A stretch of 64,000 nt of DNA from Nocardioides aurantiacus (GTDB lineage Bacteria; Actinomycetota; Actinomycetes; Propionibacteriales; Nocardioidaceae): positions 1,426,001 through 1,490,000 of the forward strand of contig NZ_RKHO01000001.1 in the NCBI RefSeq assembly GCF_003752505.1, given 5' to 3'. The first letter of the stretch is position 1; every line of letters starts with the position of its first letter. A program made the translations under genes and the position numbers. A model generated the notes under the pieces. That model saw only the letters and a list, made by a program, of their open reading frames with translations, did no database searches and was not told the origin of the DNA. Positions 33,310 through 43,364 of the stretch are shown piece by piece.

Positions 33310-33755
33310 GCGTGGCCTCGTCGTCGTAGGCCCTGGGTCGAGTTCCTCTTCCGCTGAGGGCTGTCGCGGAGCCGAACCTGGTGGCCTGCACCCGTACGGC
33401 CAGGTGGTCGGCTCGCACCCAGATCCGCTCCCGTGCGAGACGTGGAGGCTCGTCCCGCGCTCGGCTCGAGCTCCCACTGACTGCCCGTTCACCCGAGCCG
33501 CTGCGCGACCCGCTCGACGGACCACCATTCCTGGCGCCCGATCTCGGATGGGGTGCCCTGAGGTCGAGGAACGACCCAGGCGTACTTGACGCGCTGACTC
33601 TCTGCTGGTCACCATCTCGCCCGCACCAATGTCGCGCCGATGACGGAAGGCCAGCGCGCGGTGGAGCGGCACGTGCACGCCTCGGAGCGGTGCCTCGAGC
33701 GTGCTCGTCGGGCGCTGGGCGCACGTGGGGCGCACGGCGGTGGGGGAGCAGCAAG
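33310..33755. other. Gene-free decayed stretch before the tRNA terminator
   Basis: No intact gene on either strand. On the minus strand 33608-33489 a 39-codon open segment without a start (KYAWVVPRPQGTPSEIG, then RQEWWSVERVAQRLG and stop) has protein-like composition and may be the tail of a decayed gene. Confidence 0.4.
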
Positions 33756-33790
33756 AAACCCCGCCTCCCCAGAATCGGGAAACGGGGTTT
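33756..33790 (-). terminator. Rho-independent-type terminator of the tRNA operon
   Basis: On the minus strand AAACCCCG and CGGGGTTT form an 8-bp stem, followed by CTTGCT, 18 bp downstream of tRNA-Val. It is the only hairpin in this window with A/T-rich stem ends. Confidence 0.7.
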
Positions 33791-33807
33791 GACCTGCGGG
33801 TTCTAGC

Positions 33808-33882
33808 TGGTGGGCGATACTGGGTTTGAACCAGTGACCTCTTCCGTGTCAAGGAAGCGCGCTACCACTGCGCCAATCGCCC
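33808..33882 (-). tRNA. tRNA-Val (anticodon GAC)
   Basis: Acceptor GGGCGAT pairs with ATCGCCC, the anticodon loop is TTGACAC, and the T-arm is GGTTCAAACC. The 3' CCA is encoded (33810-33808). Last gene of a three-tRNA minus-strand operon. Confidence 0.95.
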
Positions 33883-33907
33883 CGGGTGTTGCTGGTTGTT
33901 CAGTTCG

Positions 33908-33978
33908 AGGTGGGTACGGGATTCGAACCCGTGTTCACGGATTTGCAGTCCGTTGCCTCGCCTCTCGGCCAACCCACC
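33908..33978 (-). tRNA. tRNA-Cys (anticodon GCA)
   Basis: Acceptor GGTGGGT pairs with ACCCACC, anticodon loop CTGCAAA, T-arm GGGTTCGAATCCC and discriminator U73, as expected for tRNA-Cys. CCA is not encoded. Confidence 0.95.
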
Positions 33979-34008
33979 GTGGAGTCCCGGCAAGACGGGG
34001 TGTTCCCG

Positions 34009-34081
34009 AGCGGACGACGAGACTCGAACTCGCGACCTCAACCTTGGCAAGGTTGCGCTCTACCAACTGAGCTACGTCCGC
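34009..34081 (-). tRNA. tRNA-Gly (anticodon GCC)
   Basis: Acceptor GCGGACG pairs with CGTCCGC, D-arm TAGCTCAGTTGGTAGAGC, anticodon loop TTGCCAA, T-arm GAGTTCGAGTC and U73. CCA is not encoded. First gene of the operon. Confidence 0.95.
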
Positions 34082-34115
34082 TTGCGACCGCCGGTTTCCC
34101 TGCGGTGCGAACAGA

Positions 34116-34143
34116 ACCATAGCCGAACCCGACGGGAGCACAA
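34116..34143 (-). promoter_or_regulatory. Promoter of the tRNA-Gly-Cys-Val operon
   Basis: On the minus strand TTGTGC (34143-34138) and TATGGT (34121-34116) are separated by 16 bp, and the -10 lies about 35 bp before tRNA-Gly. This is a good housekeeping-sigma promoter. Confidence 0.65.
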
Positions 34144-34262
34144 ATTCGGGGGGTCCCCTCGGGTCCGGCCGGGTGGGGGAGCCTCATCCCGGGCAGTTCG
34201 GACACGCCTTCCGACGCGCTCGCTCGAGGCCCACACACGTCCGTCCGACTAGGGTCGCGAGC

Positions 34263-35084
34263 ATGCAGGTGTGGGTGGACGGCACGGTCCTGGACGACCC
34301 GGAGGCCCCCGCGGTGCGGGTGGTCGACCACGGCTTCACCGTCGGTGACGGCGTGTTCGAGGCCGTGAAGGTGGTGCGCGGGCAGCCGTTCGCGCTGACC
34401 CGCCACCTCGAGCGGCTGCAGCGCTCCGCGGCGTCGCTCGCACTGCCGGAGCCGGACCTCGACCGGGTGCGGGGAGCGATCGGCGAGGTGCTGGCGCGCG
34501 AGGAGCTGGCGCTGGGCAAGCTGCGGATCACCTTCACCGCAGGGCCGTCACCGCTGGGCTCCGGACGGGGGAGCGGGGAGCCGACGCTGGTGGTGGTCGC
34601 GACGGCGATGGACCCGACCCCGCGCACGACGTCGTTGCACCTCGTGCCGTGGCCGCGCAACGAGCGCGGCGTGCTCGCCGGCGTCAAGTCCACGTCGTAC
34701 GCCGAGAACGTGCTCGCGCTCGCCGAGGCGCAACGCCACCACGCGACCGAGGCGCTGTTCGCCAACCTCGCGGGACACGTGTGCGAGGGCACCGGCTCCA
34801 ACGTGGCGTACGTCGTCGACGGGGAGCTGCGGACGCCGACGCTCGCGTCGGGCTGCCTGGCCGGCATCACGCGGGCCCTGCTCCTGGAGTGGGCCGAGGT
34901 GACCGAGGTCGACGAGCCGGTCGAGGTGCTGACGCGGGCGGACGAGATCGTGCTGCTCTCCACGACCCGTGACGTGCAGGGGGTGCACCGCTACGGGACG
35001 CGCGAGCTGACGGCGCCGGGGCCGACCACGCGGATGCTGATGGAGACGTGGGCGGCGCGGGAGGCCGAGCACCTGGACCCGTGA
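34263..35084 (+). CDS. Class IV aminotransferase-fold PLP enzyme (aminodeoxychorismate lyase-like)
   Basis: 273-residue fold-type IV PLP enzyme. The N-terminus MQVWVDGTVLDDPEA and VVDHGFTVGDGVFEAVKV is typical of 4-amino-4-deoxychorismate lyase (PabC) and branched-chain or D-amino-acid aminotransferases. The PLP lysine is in GVKSTSYAENVLALAEA, followed by EALFANLAGHVCEGTGSNVAYV, TPTLASGCLAGITRALLLEW and a threonine-rich STTRDVQGV phosphate site. The lyase (folate, p-aminobenzoate) is the most likely activity by length, but class members are hard to tell apart. The ATG is probably leaderless (TAGGGT seven bases upstream). The segment CCGGGCAGTTCGG at about 34190 resembles one unit of the 32-bp repeat core. 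Confidence 0.82.
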   Translation: MQVWVDGTVLDDPEAPAVRVVDHGFTVGDGVFEAVKVVRGQPFALTRHLERLQRSAASLALPEPDLDRVRGAIGEVLAREELALGKLRITFTAGPSPLGSGRGSGEPTLVVVATAMDPTPRTTSLHLVPWPRNERGVLAGVKSTSYAENVLALAEAQRHHATEALFANLAGHVCEGTGSNVAYVVDGELRTPTLASGCLAGITRALLLEWAEVTEVDEPVEVLTRADEIVLLSTTRDVQGVHRYGTRELTAPGPTTRMLMETWAAREAEHLDP

Positions 35085-35124
35085 GGGTCCCCGGGAGGGG
35101 TGCCGGCCGCCGGGGCGGTCCTCG

Positions 35125-35550
35125 TCAGTCCGCGAGGATGCGGGCGAGCTCGGTGTCGAAGTCGACGAACGCGGCCTCCTGGCCGTCCGGCACCGCGGCG
35201 AGCATCCTGCCCACGAAGGTGTTGACCGCGCGGGAGCCGGCCTGGACGAGCAGCTCGCCGTCGGGGGAGCAGAGCTCGACGATCACGACGGCGGAGCCGT
35301 TGGAGCTCAAGCAGGGCCACACGTGGACGTCGCCGTCGCCGGTGGGCTCGTACAGACCCTCGACCAGCAGCTCGCGGCCGAAGGTCCATCGGACCTCCTG
35401 GACGCCGGTGCGGAACACCATCGTCACCGCGAACGGGTCGGCCGGGTCGAAGACCAGGTCGGCCTCCAGCGCGGTGGACTCGCCCTGCGGGTCCACGAAC
35501 TCCAGCTCGACGCTCTCCGTGATGACCTGAGCGGTCTTGGTCTGCTTCAT
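35125..35550 (-). CDS. SsgA-like sporulation/cell-division regulator (SsgB type)
   Basis: 141-residue member of the actinomycete-specific SsgA/SsgB family, which in Streptomyces positions FtsZ during sporulation septation. The family pattern is clear: ESVELEFVDPQGES, FDPADPFAVTMVFRTG, VRWTFGRELLVEGLYEPTGDGDVHVWP, split by the conserved W-x-FxRELL and GxGDV blocks, then SSPDG-type SPDGELLVQAG and AFVDFDTELARIL. The ATG has GGGGAAAG 3 nt upstream, the strongest ribosome binding site nearby. The 380-bp region upstream is full of short repeats and palindromes, suggesting complex control. Nocardioides does not form streptomycete spores, so a general division role is likely. Confidence 0.88.
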   Translation of the reverse strand: MKQTKTAQVITESVELEFVDPQGESTALEADLVFDPADPFAVTMVFRTGVQEVRWTFGRELLVEGLYEPTGDGDVHVWPCLSSNGSAVVIVELCSPDGELLVQAGSRAVNTFVGRMLAAVPDGQEAAFVDFDTELARILAD

Positions 35551-35673
35551 GATCTTTCCCCTTGATGTCCCGCGAGGCCCCCTCCACGGGACCTCTTCGC
35601 GCCCTCGACGCGATGACCAGAGTGTGCTGAATACCGAGCCTGGCTGACAGGCGTTCCTCCGAAATGTGGCTTT

Positions 35674-35735
35674 TGTCTAGGGGGTGGTCTACACATTCCC
35701 CGCGACTGGTCTATTTCCGTGGTGCATTGGTCTAG
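35674..35735 (-). promoter_or_regulatory. Four phased GTCTA repeats upstream of the ssg gene
   Basis: GTCTA starts at 35675, 35687, 35709 and 35730, mostly as TGGTCTA, spaced 12, 22 and 21 bp, close to one and two helical turns. They lie 125-185 bp upstream of the ssg start in a relatively AT-rich stretch and look like cooperative binding sites of one regulator. Confidence 0.45.
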
Positions 35736-35786
35736 TCAGGTTGTCTCCCCGGGCTGGCCAACTGGTCGGGGGCGAGGTAACGCAAA

Positions 35787-35812
35787 GGGACTAGTCCCAC
35801 GTGCGCCACGTG
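35787..35812. promoter_or_regulatory. Adjacent palindromes in the ssg/tRNA-Val intergenic region
   Basis: GGGACTAGTCCC (35787-35798) is a perfect 12-bp palindrome and is directly followed by CCACGTG-CGC-CACGTGG (35797-35813). Within the 382-bp gap between ssg (minus) and tRNA-Val (plus). Candidate operator pair. A TAATGT -10 for the tRNA lies at 35896-35901. Confidence 0.4.
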
Positions 35813-35932
35813 GACTACTCGCCCGGTGACCCGGGGCGCAGCACCCCGTCGACGGCCCGGGAGGATGCCCCGTGAAGGGGGCGGCGGGGGTGCGCTAATG
35901 TGTGCCGCGCACCGGTTCGGCCGGATGCGCTC

Positions 35933-36004
35933 GGGCGATTGGCGCAGTGGTAGCGCGCTTCGTTCACACCGAAGAGGTCACTGGTTCGAACCCAGTATCG
36001 CCCA
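35933..36004 (+). tRNA. tRNA-Val (anticodon CAC)
   Basis: Same acceptor (GGGCGAT/ATCGCCC) and body as the GAC isoacceptor at 33808, but the anticodon loop is TTCACAC. T-arm GGTTCGAACC. CCA is not encoded. Probable -10 TAATGT 31 bp upstream. Confidence 0.95.
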
Positions 36005-36104
36005 CCGAGCACCACCCCTCCTGACGTACGCCGCCCCCGCGCGGCCGTCGCCGTCGCGCCGATACGATCGCCGGGTCCGCCGTACCCGTGCCCCAGGAGC
36101 TGTT

Positions 36105-38114
36105 GTGCCCGACATCAAGGTCGTCCTCGTCCACGCCGACGCGCGTCAGGACCAGACGGTGACCGCGGGCACCAAGGCCTGGGAGCTGTTCCGCGACGAC
36201 CCCGACGTGATCGCCGTGCGGGTGACCGGCGCCGACGGCGAGCCCGCGCTGCGCGACCTCGCCACCGAGCTGGCCGACGGCGACGTCGTCGAGTCGGTGC
36301 TCATCGACAGCGCCGACGGCCACGACATCCTGCGCCACTCGACCGCCCACGTGATGGCCCAGGCGGTCCAGGAGCTGTTCCCCGACGCCCGGCTCGGCAT
36401 CGGCCCGCCCATCGAGAACGGCTTCTACTACGACTTCGACGTCGCGACGCCGTTCCAGCCTGCGGACCTCGAGAAGATCGAGACCCGGATGCGCAAGATC
36501 GTCAAGGCCAACCAGCGGTTCTCGCGCCGCGTGGTCTCCGACGAGGACGCCCACGCCGAGCTGGCCGAGGAGCCCTACAAGCTCGAGCTGATCGGTCTCA
36601 AGGGCGCCGCCGGGCAGGCGTCCCAGGAGATCGCCGAGGGCGCCGACGCCGAGGTCGGCGCCGGCGAGCTGACCATCTACGACAACCTCGGCCGCAACGG
36701 CGAGGTCGTGTGGAAGGACCTCTGCCGCGGTCCGCACCTGCCCACCACCAAGCGGATCCCGGCCTTCAAGCTGATGCGCTCCGCCGCGGCGTACTGGCGG
36801 GGCGACGAGAAGAACAAGCAGCTGCAGCGCCTCTACGGCACCGCCTGGGAGTCCAAGGAGGCGCTGGACGCCCACCTGCACCGGATCGAGGAGGCCGAGC
36901 GCCGCGACCACCGTCGCCTGGGCCGCGACCTCGACCTGTTCAGCTTCCCCGACGAGATCGGCTCCGGTCTGCCCGTCTTCCACCCCAAGGGCGGGGTGAT
37001 CAAGCGGGTGATGGAGGACTACGTCCGGCAGCGGCACATCGAGGAGGGCTTCGAGTACGTCGGGACGCCCCACATCTCCAAGGAGCAGACCTTCCACCTC
37101 TCGGGCCACCTGCCCTACTACGCCGACGGCATGTTCCCCCCCATGGAGATGGAGGGGGCGACGTACTACCTCAAGGCCATGAACTGCCCGATGCACAACC
37201 TGATCTTCCGCTCGCGCGGCCGGTCCTACCGTGAGCTGCCGCTGCGGCTCTTCGAGTTCGGGCACGTCTACCGCAACGAGAAGTCGGGCGTGATCCACGG
37301 CCTCACCCGGGTGCGCGGGTTCGCCCAGGACGACTCGCACTCCTACGTCACTCCCGAGCAGGCGCCCGGGGAGATCAAGCACCTGCTCGACTTCGTGCTG
37401 GGGCTGCTCCGCGACTTCGGGCTCGATGACTTCTACCTCGAGATCTCCACCCGCGACGACTCCAAGCCCGACAAGTTCGTGGGCAGCGACGAGGACTGGG
37501 CCGAGGCGACGGCGGTGCTGGAGCGGGTCTGCACGGAGTCGGGCCTCACGCTCGTGCCGGACCCCGGTGGCGCTGCGTTCTACGGGCCCAAGGTCTCGGT
37601 CCAGGCGCGTGACGCCATCGGCCGCACCTGGCAGATGTCGACCATCCAGTACGACTTCAACCAGCCCCGCGGCTTCGACCTGCAGTACCAGGCCGCCGAC
37701 GGCAGCCGGCAGCAGCCGGTGATGATCCACTCCGCCAAGTTCGGCTCGATCGAGCGGTTCATCGGCGTGCTCGTGGAGCACTACGCCGGCGCCTTCCCGC
37801 CCTGGCTCGCGCCGGTGCAGGTCCAGGGCATCCCGATCGCGGAGCGGCACGGCGACTACCTCGCCGACGTGGCGCGGCGGATGAGGGCGCAGGGCGTGCG
37901 CGTCGAGGTCGACCACTCCGACGACCGGATGCAGAAGAAGATCCGCAACGCCCAGCTGCAGAAGGTGCCCTTCATGGTCATCGCCGGCGACCAGGACGTC
38001 GAGGCGGGCGCGGTCAGCTTCCGCTACCGCGACGGGCGCCAGGACAACGGCGTCCCCGTCGAGGAGGCCATCGCCCGCGTCACGCAGGCGGTCGCCGCGC
38101 GCGAGCAGGTCTGA
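36105..38114 (+). CDS. thrS: Threonine-tRNA ligase
   Basis: 669-residue class II aminoacyl-tRNA synthetase. It has an N-terminal TGS domain (about 1-65), the SAD editing domain with [16 protein letters not shown] and the zinc/editing segment, the catalytic core with motif 2 ([15 protein letters not shown]), the zinc-site cysteine in [22 protein letters not shown], and motif 3 ([16 protein letters not shown]), then the anticodon-binding domain from [11 protein letters not shown] start at 36105 with AGGAG 6 nt upstream; TACGAT at 36063-36068 is a likely -10. It is followed after 2 bp by the HIT gene, the conserved actinobacterial order thrS-HIT-pgsA. Confidence 0.97.
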   Translation: MPDIKVVLVHADARQDQTVTAGTKAWELFRDDPDVIAVRVTGADGEPALRDLATELADGDVVESVLIDSADGHDILRHSTAHVMAQAVQELFPDARLGIGPPIENGFYYDFDVATPFQPADLEKIETRMRKIVKANQRFSRRVVSDEDAHAELAEEPYKLELIGLKGAAGQASQEIAEGADAEVGAGELTIYDNLGRNGEVVWKDLCRGPHLPTTKRIPAFKLMRSAAAYWRGDEKNKQLQRLYGTAWESKEALDAHLHRIEEAERRDHRRLGRDLDLFSFPDEIGSGLPVFHPKGGVIKRVMEDYVRQRHIEEGFEYVGTPHISKEQTFHLSGHLPYYADGMFPPMEMEGATYYLKAMNCPMHNLIFRSRGRSYRELPLRLFEFGHVYRNEKSGVIHGLTRVRGFAQDDSHSYVTPEQAPGEIKHLLDFVLGLLRDFGLDDFYLEISTRDDSKPDKFVGSDEDWAEATAVLERVCTESGLTLVPDPGGAAFYGPKVSVQARDAIGRTWQMSTIQYDFNQPRGFDLQYQAADGSRQQPVMIHSAKFGSIERFIGVLVEHYAGAFPPWLAPVQVQGIPIAERHGDYLADVARRMRAQGVRVEVDHSDDRMQKKIRNAQLQKVPFMVIAGDQDVEAGAVSFRYRDGRQDNGVPVEEAIARVTQAVAAREQV

Positions 38115-38116
38115 GC

Positions 38117-38638
38117 GTGAGCCACACCTCGGGGGAGCCGCGCGACGGCTTCGAGGGCTTCGACCGGCTCTGGACGCCCCACCGGATGGCCTACGTCGCC
38201 CCGTCGGTGCCGACCGGTGACGGCGGGTGCCCGTTCTGCGCGATGGAGCACCTGCCGCCCGAGGAGAGCCTGGTCGTGGCCACGGGGGAGCGGTGCTTCA
38301 CCGTGCTCAACCTCCACCCCTACAACCCGGGGCACCTCATGGTGCTGCCGCTGCGCCACGTCGCCGACCTCGAGGACCTCGACGACGCGGAGGCCGCCGA
38401 GCTGATGACGACCACGCAGCGCGCCATCCGGGTGCTCCGCGAGGTCAGCGGGCCGCACGCCTTCAACGTCGGCCTCAACCTGGGCGGGGTGGCCGGGGGG
38501 TCGCTCTCGCAGCACCTGCACCAGCACGTGGTCCCGCGCTGGTCGGGCGACGCCAACTTCATCACCGTGGTGGGCGGCACCAAGACGCTGCCGCAGCTGC
38601 TCGGCGACACGCGCGACCTGCTGGCCGCCGCCTGGTGA
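38117..38638 (+). CDS. HIT-domain nucleotide hydrolase/phosphorylase
   Basis: 173-residue histidine-triad protein. The catalytic motif HLHQHVVPRW (H-x-H-x-H-xx) is near residue 138; the zinc-binding pair CPFCAM is near residue 39, and the fold strands RCFTVLNLHPYNPGHLMVLPL are standard. In Mycobacterium the orthologue beside thrS has Ap4A phosphorylase activity, so this is the likely function. GTG start 2 bp after the thrS stop. A perfect 9-bp hairpin follows its stop. Confidence 0.9.
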   Translation: MSHTSGEPRDGFEGFDRLWTPHRMAYVAPSVPTGDGGCPFCAMEHLPPEESLVVATGERCFTVLNLHPYNPGHLMVLPLRHVADLEDLDDAEAAELMTTTQRAIRVLREVSGPHAFNVGLNLGGVAGGSLSQHLHQHVVPRWSGDANFITVVGGTKTLPQLLGDTRDLLAAAW

Positions 38639-38642
38639 CCCG

Positions 38643-38667
38643 CGGCCCGGGCGCGGCACCCGGGCCG
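38643..38667. terminator. Hairpin after the thrS-HIT unit
   Basis: CGGCCCGGG and CCCGGGCCG form a perfect 9-bp stem with a 7-nt loop, between the HIT gene and a small convergent gene. No T-tract. Confidence 0.65.
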
Positions 38668-38674
38668 GACGGCC

Positions 38675-38812
38675 TCAGCCCTTCTTGCCCTTGAGGGCCT
38701 GCTTGGCCAGGAGCGTGGACTCCTCGGCGGCGCCGCGCTTGTCGGCGCGCTTCTCCTTGATGGACTTGCTGGTCTTCTTGGTCATGCCCTGCCGTGGCGA
38801 CTTGTCGCTCAT
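38675..38812 (-). CDS. 45-residue Lys-rich small protein
   Basis: MSDKSPRQGMTKKTSKSIKE and then RADKRGAAEESTLLAKQALKGKKG. It is strongly basic, lacks hydrophobic segments and is predicted to be helical or unstructured. Very similar tiny proteins (KTSKSIKEKRADKR) are common in actinobacteria and unassigned; nucleic-acid or ribosome binding is a guess from charge. ATG with GAGGA 8 nt upstream. It lies between two plus-strand genes of the thrS-pgsA region, antisense to neither. Confidence 0.75.
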   Translation of the reverse strand: MSDKSPRQGMTKKTSKSIKEKRADKRGAAEESTLLAKQALKGKKG

Positions 38813-38912
38813 GTGGCGTCCTCGGAGATCGGATTGCCTGAGTGGCTCCGTGCTGCGACCGTACGCCCCTGCCCGGCGGGAGGCGTGTCCACCGGTAGCC
38901 TCTCGACCCGAG

Positions 38913-39548
38913 ATGTTGGACCGGTTCAAGAACTTCTGGCAGGGCGTCGTGCTGGCGCCCGTGATCGACCTCCTCATCCGCCTCGGGGTCAGCCCCGACG
39001 TCGTGACGCTGGTGGGGACGCTCGGCGTCAGCGCGGGCGCGCTCGTGTTCTTCCCGCAGGGGATGCTGCTGACCGGGGTGCTGGTGATCACGGCCTTCGT
39101 CTTCAGCGACCTCGTCGACGGGGCGATGGCGCGCAAGACCGGGCGGGTCTCGGTGTTCGGCAACTTCTTCGACTCCACCCTCGACCGCATCGGCGACGGC
39201 GCGATCTTCGGCGGGCTGGTCCTCTACTTCGCCGGCCCCGGCGACAGCGTGCTCTACACCTCGCTCACGCTCTACTGCCTGGTCATGGGCGCGGTGACCT
39301 CCTACGCCCGCGCCAAGGCGGAGTCGCTCGGGCTGCAGGCCAAGGGTGGTCTGGCCGAGCGCGCCGACCGGCTGGTGGCGATCCTGGTGATGACCGGGCT
39401 GAGCGCGATCTTCGGGCTGCCGTGGCTGATGCACCTCACGATCTGGGTGCTCGCGGCGGCCAGCACCGAGACCGTCGTACGCCGGGTGCTGATGGTGCGA
39501 CGGCAGGCGCTGGCGCTCGACCAGGAGCCACGGCCCGGGGTGTCGTGA
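38913..39548 (+). CDS. pgsA: CDP-alcohol phosphatidyltransferase (PIP synthase type)
   Basis: 211-residue membrane enzyme. The CDP-alcohol transferase signature is complete: DLVDGAMARKTGRVSVFGNFFDSTLDRIGD (D-x2-D-G-x2-A-R-x8-G-x3-D-x3-D), in the cytoplasmic loop after the second helix. About five hydrophobic segments. In the conserved position after thrS-HIT in mycobacteria this gene encodes phosphatidylinositol-phosphate synthase, so inositol-phosphate is the likely acceptor. ATG 38913; a -10-like TAGCCT lies 11 nt upstream. Acts at the inner face of the membrane in phosphatidylinositol synthesis. Confidence 0.88.
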   Translation: MLDRFKNFWQGVVLAPVIDLLIRLGVSPDVVTLVGTLGVSAGALVFFPQGMLLTGVLVITAFVFSDLVDGAMARKTGRVSVFGNFFDSTLDRIGDGAIFGGLVLYFAGPGDSVLYTSLTLYCLVMGAVTSYARAKAESLGLQAKGGLAERADRLVAILVMTGLSAIFGLPWLMHLTIWVLAAASTETVVRRVLMVRRQALALDQEPRPGVS

Positions 39549-39568
39549 ACCCGCCGTAGCCTGGACCC

Positions 39569-40513
<945 letters not shown>

Positions 40514-40536
40514 CGTCCGTCCGGTATAGCCCACTT

Positions 40537-40602
40537 GGGGCGATCTGACCGATCTGCCGCTCGCCGCCGGGCGGCTCCGTCAGACTTCACCCACATCGCC
40601 CC
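40537..40602 (+). other. Nested inverted repeats downstream of pdxS
   Basis: GGGGCGAT (40537-40544) pairs with ATCGCCCC (40595-40602), enclosing CTGAC/GTCAG and GCCGC/GCGGC. A branched or bulged stem is possible in the pdxS 3' region. Nothing else lies in this 216-bp gap apart from the hairpin at 40618. Confidence 0.4.
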
Positions 40603-40617
40603 AGCGCGAGGACCTGG

Positions 40618-40655
40618 TCCCGGCGTGACGCATCGGGGGACGCGTCACGCCGGGA
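40618..40655. terminator. Perfect 14-bp hairpin between pdxS and pdxT
   Basis: TCCCGGCGTGACGC and GCGTCACGCCGGGA are fully complementary with a 10-nt loop. It probably ends pdxS transcripts; pdxT has its own leaderless promoter (TAGGCT at 40718-40723). Confidence 0.65.
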
Positions 40656-40729
40656 TCCGTGGTTCCCGGCACCTGCCTCGCAGGGAGCCCGTGTCCCGAC
40701 CGGCGCTCCCGCCCACCTAGGCTCGCCCG

Positions 40730-41355
40730 GTGTCCGCCACCGCCCCCACCGTCGGCGTGCTGGCCCTCCAGGGCGACGTCCGCGAGCACCTCGCGGCGCT
40801 GCGTCGCCTCGGGTGCGAGCCCCGCGCCGTACGCCGCCCCGAGGAGCTCGCCGCGGTCGAGGCCCTCGTCGTCCCCGGTGGTGAGTCGACGACGATGGTG
40901 CGGCTGGCCCGCACCTTCGGCCTCCTGGAGCCACTGCGCGAGCGCATCCGCGGGGGGATGCCGACCCTCGGGACCTGCGCCGGCATGGTGCTGCTGGCCG
41001 ACCGGCTGCTCGACGCCGCCCCTGGCCAGGAGACGCTCGGTGGCCTCGACGTCACGGTCCGCCGCAACGCCTTCGGTCGGCAGGTGGCCTCCTTCGAGGA
41101 CGAGGTCGAGCTGACCGGGGTCGCGGGCCCGGTGCCGGCGGTCTTCATCCGGGCGCCGTGGGTCGAGGACGCGGGACCCGGCGTCGAGGTGCTCGGCCGG
41201 GTCGCCCGGGGGCCGGCCGCGGGTAGGATCGTCGCGGTTCGGCAGGGCCCGCTCATGGCGACGTCGTTCCACCCGGAGGTGGGTGGGGACGACCGTGTCC
41301 ACGAACTGTTCCGAGACCTGGTCTCGGCCACCGCACGCGAGGGAAGGAACCGCTG

Positions 41356-41356
<1 letters not shown>
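40730..41356 (+). CDS. pdxT: PLP synthase glutaminase subunit PdxT
   Basis: 208-residue class I glutamine amidotransferase giving ammonia to PdxS. The triad is visible: [13 protein letters not shown] (nucleophile Cys about residue 83), and SFHPEV (His-Glu near 181); the oxyanion loop is VPGGESTTM, and FIRAPWV is a family motif. GTG start with TAGGCT six bases upstream, leaderless. It is separated from pdxS by an unusually long gap with hairpins, so subunit ratio may be set independently. Its stop overlaps the yebC ATG (TGATG). Confidence 0.95.
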
Positions 41357-42120
<764 letters not shown>

Positions 42121-42204
42121 CCCGGCTCGTGTCGCTCCCGGTGACGGGGAGGCCGCCGGGCTAGCGTGGTGCGAACACGTGTTCGGACGGCGACGGGAGC
42201 AAGG

Positions 42205-42744
42205 ATGCGCGTCCTCGGGATCGACCCCGGCCTGACCCGCTGCGGCGTCGGCGTGGTCGAGGGCTCCATCGGGCGCCCCCTGTCGCTGGTCGACGTGGGC
42301 GTCGTACGCACCTCCACCGAGCTGCACGTCGCCCACCGGCTGCGCGAGCTCGAGGTCGGCCTCGAGGAGTGGCTGGACCGCACCCGGCCCGACGCCGTCG
42401 CGGTGGAGCGGGTCTTCAGCCGCAGCGCCGTCAGCACCGTCATGGGCACCGCCCAGGCCAGCGGCGTCGCGATGCTGGTGGCCGCCCGCCGGGGCCTGCC
42501 GGTCGCGCTGCACACCCCCAGCGAGGTCAAGGCCGCCGTCACCGGCAACGGCCGCGCCGACAAGGCGCAGGTCGGCGCGATGGTGGCGCGGCTGCTGCGG
42601 CTCGACGCCGTGCCCAAGCCGGCCGACGCGGCCGACTCGCTCGCCCTGGCCATCTGCCACGTCTGGCGCGGAGGCGCCTCCGACCGCATCGCCGCCGCCC
42701 TGGAGAAGCAGGTCGCGGCCCGAACCCGAGGAGTCCGTCCGTGA
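42205..42744 (+). CDS. ruvC: Crossover junction endodeoxyribonuclease RuvC
   Basis: 179-residue Holliday-junction resolvase. The RNase H-like active site is seen as [14 protein letters not shown] (first Asp), VAVERVFS (Glu) and the C-terminal [12 protein letters not shown] (two Asp). GGGAG lies 7 nt before the ATG, and TAGCGT at about 42162-42167 is a likely -10. It cuts junctions brought by the RuvAB motor encoded next; the stop overlaps the ruvA start by 3 nt. Confidence 0.95.
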   Translation: MRVLGIDPGLTRCGVGVVEGSIGRPLSLVDVGVVRTSTELHVAHRLRELEVGLEEWLDRTRPDAVAVERVFSRSAVSTVMGTAQASGVAMLVAARRGLPVALHTPSEVKAAVTGNGRADKAQVGAMVARLLRLDAVPKPADAADSLALAICHVWRGGASDRIAAALEKQVAARTRGVRP

Positions 42745-43355
42745 TCGCCTTCGTCCGCGGCCGTGTGGCCGGCATCAGCCTCACCTCCGCCGTGCTCGAG
42801 GTCGGCGGCGTCGGCCTGGAGCTGCAGTGCACCCCCGACACCATCGCCGGCCTGCGCCACGGCGCCGAGGTCTCGCTGCCGACCAGCATGGTGGTCCGCG
42901 AGGACTCGCTGACGCTGTTCGGCTTCGCCGACGACGACGAGAAGCAGATGTTCGAGCTCGTCCAGACCGCCAGCGGCGTCGGACCCAAGCTCGCCCAGGC
43001 GATGCTGGCCGTGCTGCGCCCCGAGACGCTGCGGCGTGCGGTCGCCGGCGACGACGTCAAGACGCTGACCACCGTGCCCGGCATCGGCCAGAAGGGTGCG
43101 CAGCGGATCATCCTGGAGCTGCGCGACCGCATCGGCACCCCGGGGTCCTACGCCGAGCCCGGCACCACGTCGCCCGCGACGACCGGCACGGCCGACTGGC
43201 AGGCGCAGGTGCAGACCGGCCTGGTGGGCCTGGGGTGGAGCGCCAAGGAGGCCGACCGGGCGATCAGCGCCGTGGCGCCCGAGGCCGACCAGATGTCCAC
43301 CCCCGACGTCGCCCGACTGCTGCGGCTGGCGCTGCGCGCGCTGAGCAAGGCCTAG
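42741..43355 (+). CDS. ruvA: Holliday junction DNA helicase subunit RuvA
   Basis: 204-residue tetramer-forming junction-binding protein. [14 protein letters not shown] starts the OB domain, the two helix-hairpin-helix motifs are in [15 protein letters not shown] and [17 protein letters not shown], and the C-terminal RuvB-binding domain ([17 protein letters not shown]) follows a flexible linker. GTG start inside the ruvC stop (GTGA). Confidence 0.95.
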   Translation: MIAFVRGRVAGISLTSAVLEVGGVGLELQCTPDTIAGLRHGAEVSLPTSMVVREDSLTLFGFADDDEKQMFELVQTASGVGPKLAQAMLAVLRPETLRRAVAGDDVKTLTTVPGIGQKGAQRIILELRDRIGTPGSYAEPGTTSPATTGTADWQAQVQTGLVGLGWSAKEADRAISAVAPEADQMSTPDVARLLRLALRALSKA

Positions 43356-43364
43356 GCGGTCGAC

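Noticed and set aside
33489-33608. Short protein-like minus-strand segment (KYAWVVPRPQG...)
   Set aside because: No start codon, a stop directly upstream in the same frame and no clear family; kept only as a remark under the gene-free stretch.
33811-36004. tRNA-Val(GAC) and tRNA-Val(CAC) bodies as att direct repeats of an integrated element
   Set aside because: They are nearly identical but lie in opposite orientation with different anticodons, and the enclosed genes are core-like. They are isoacceptors, not attL/attR.
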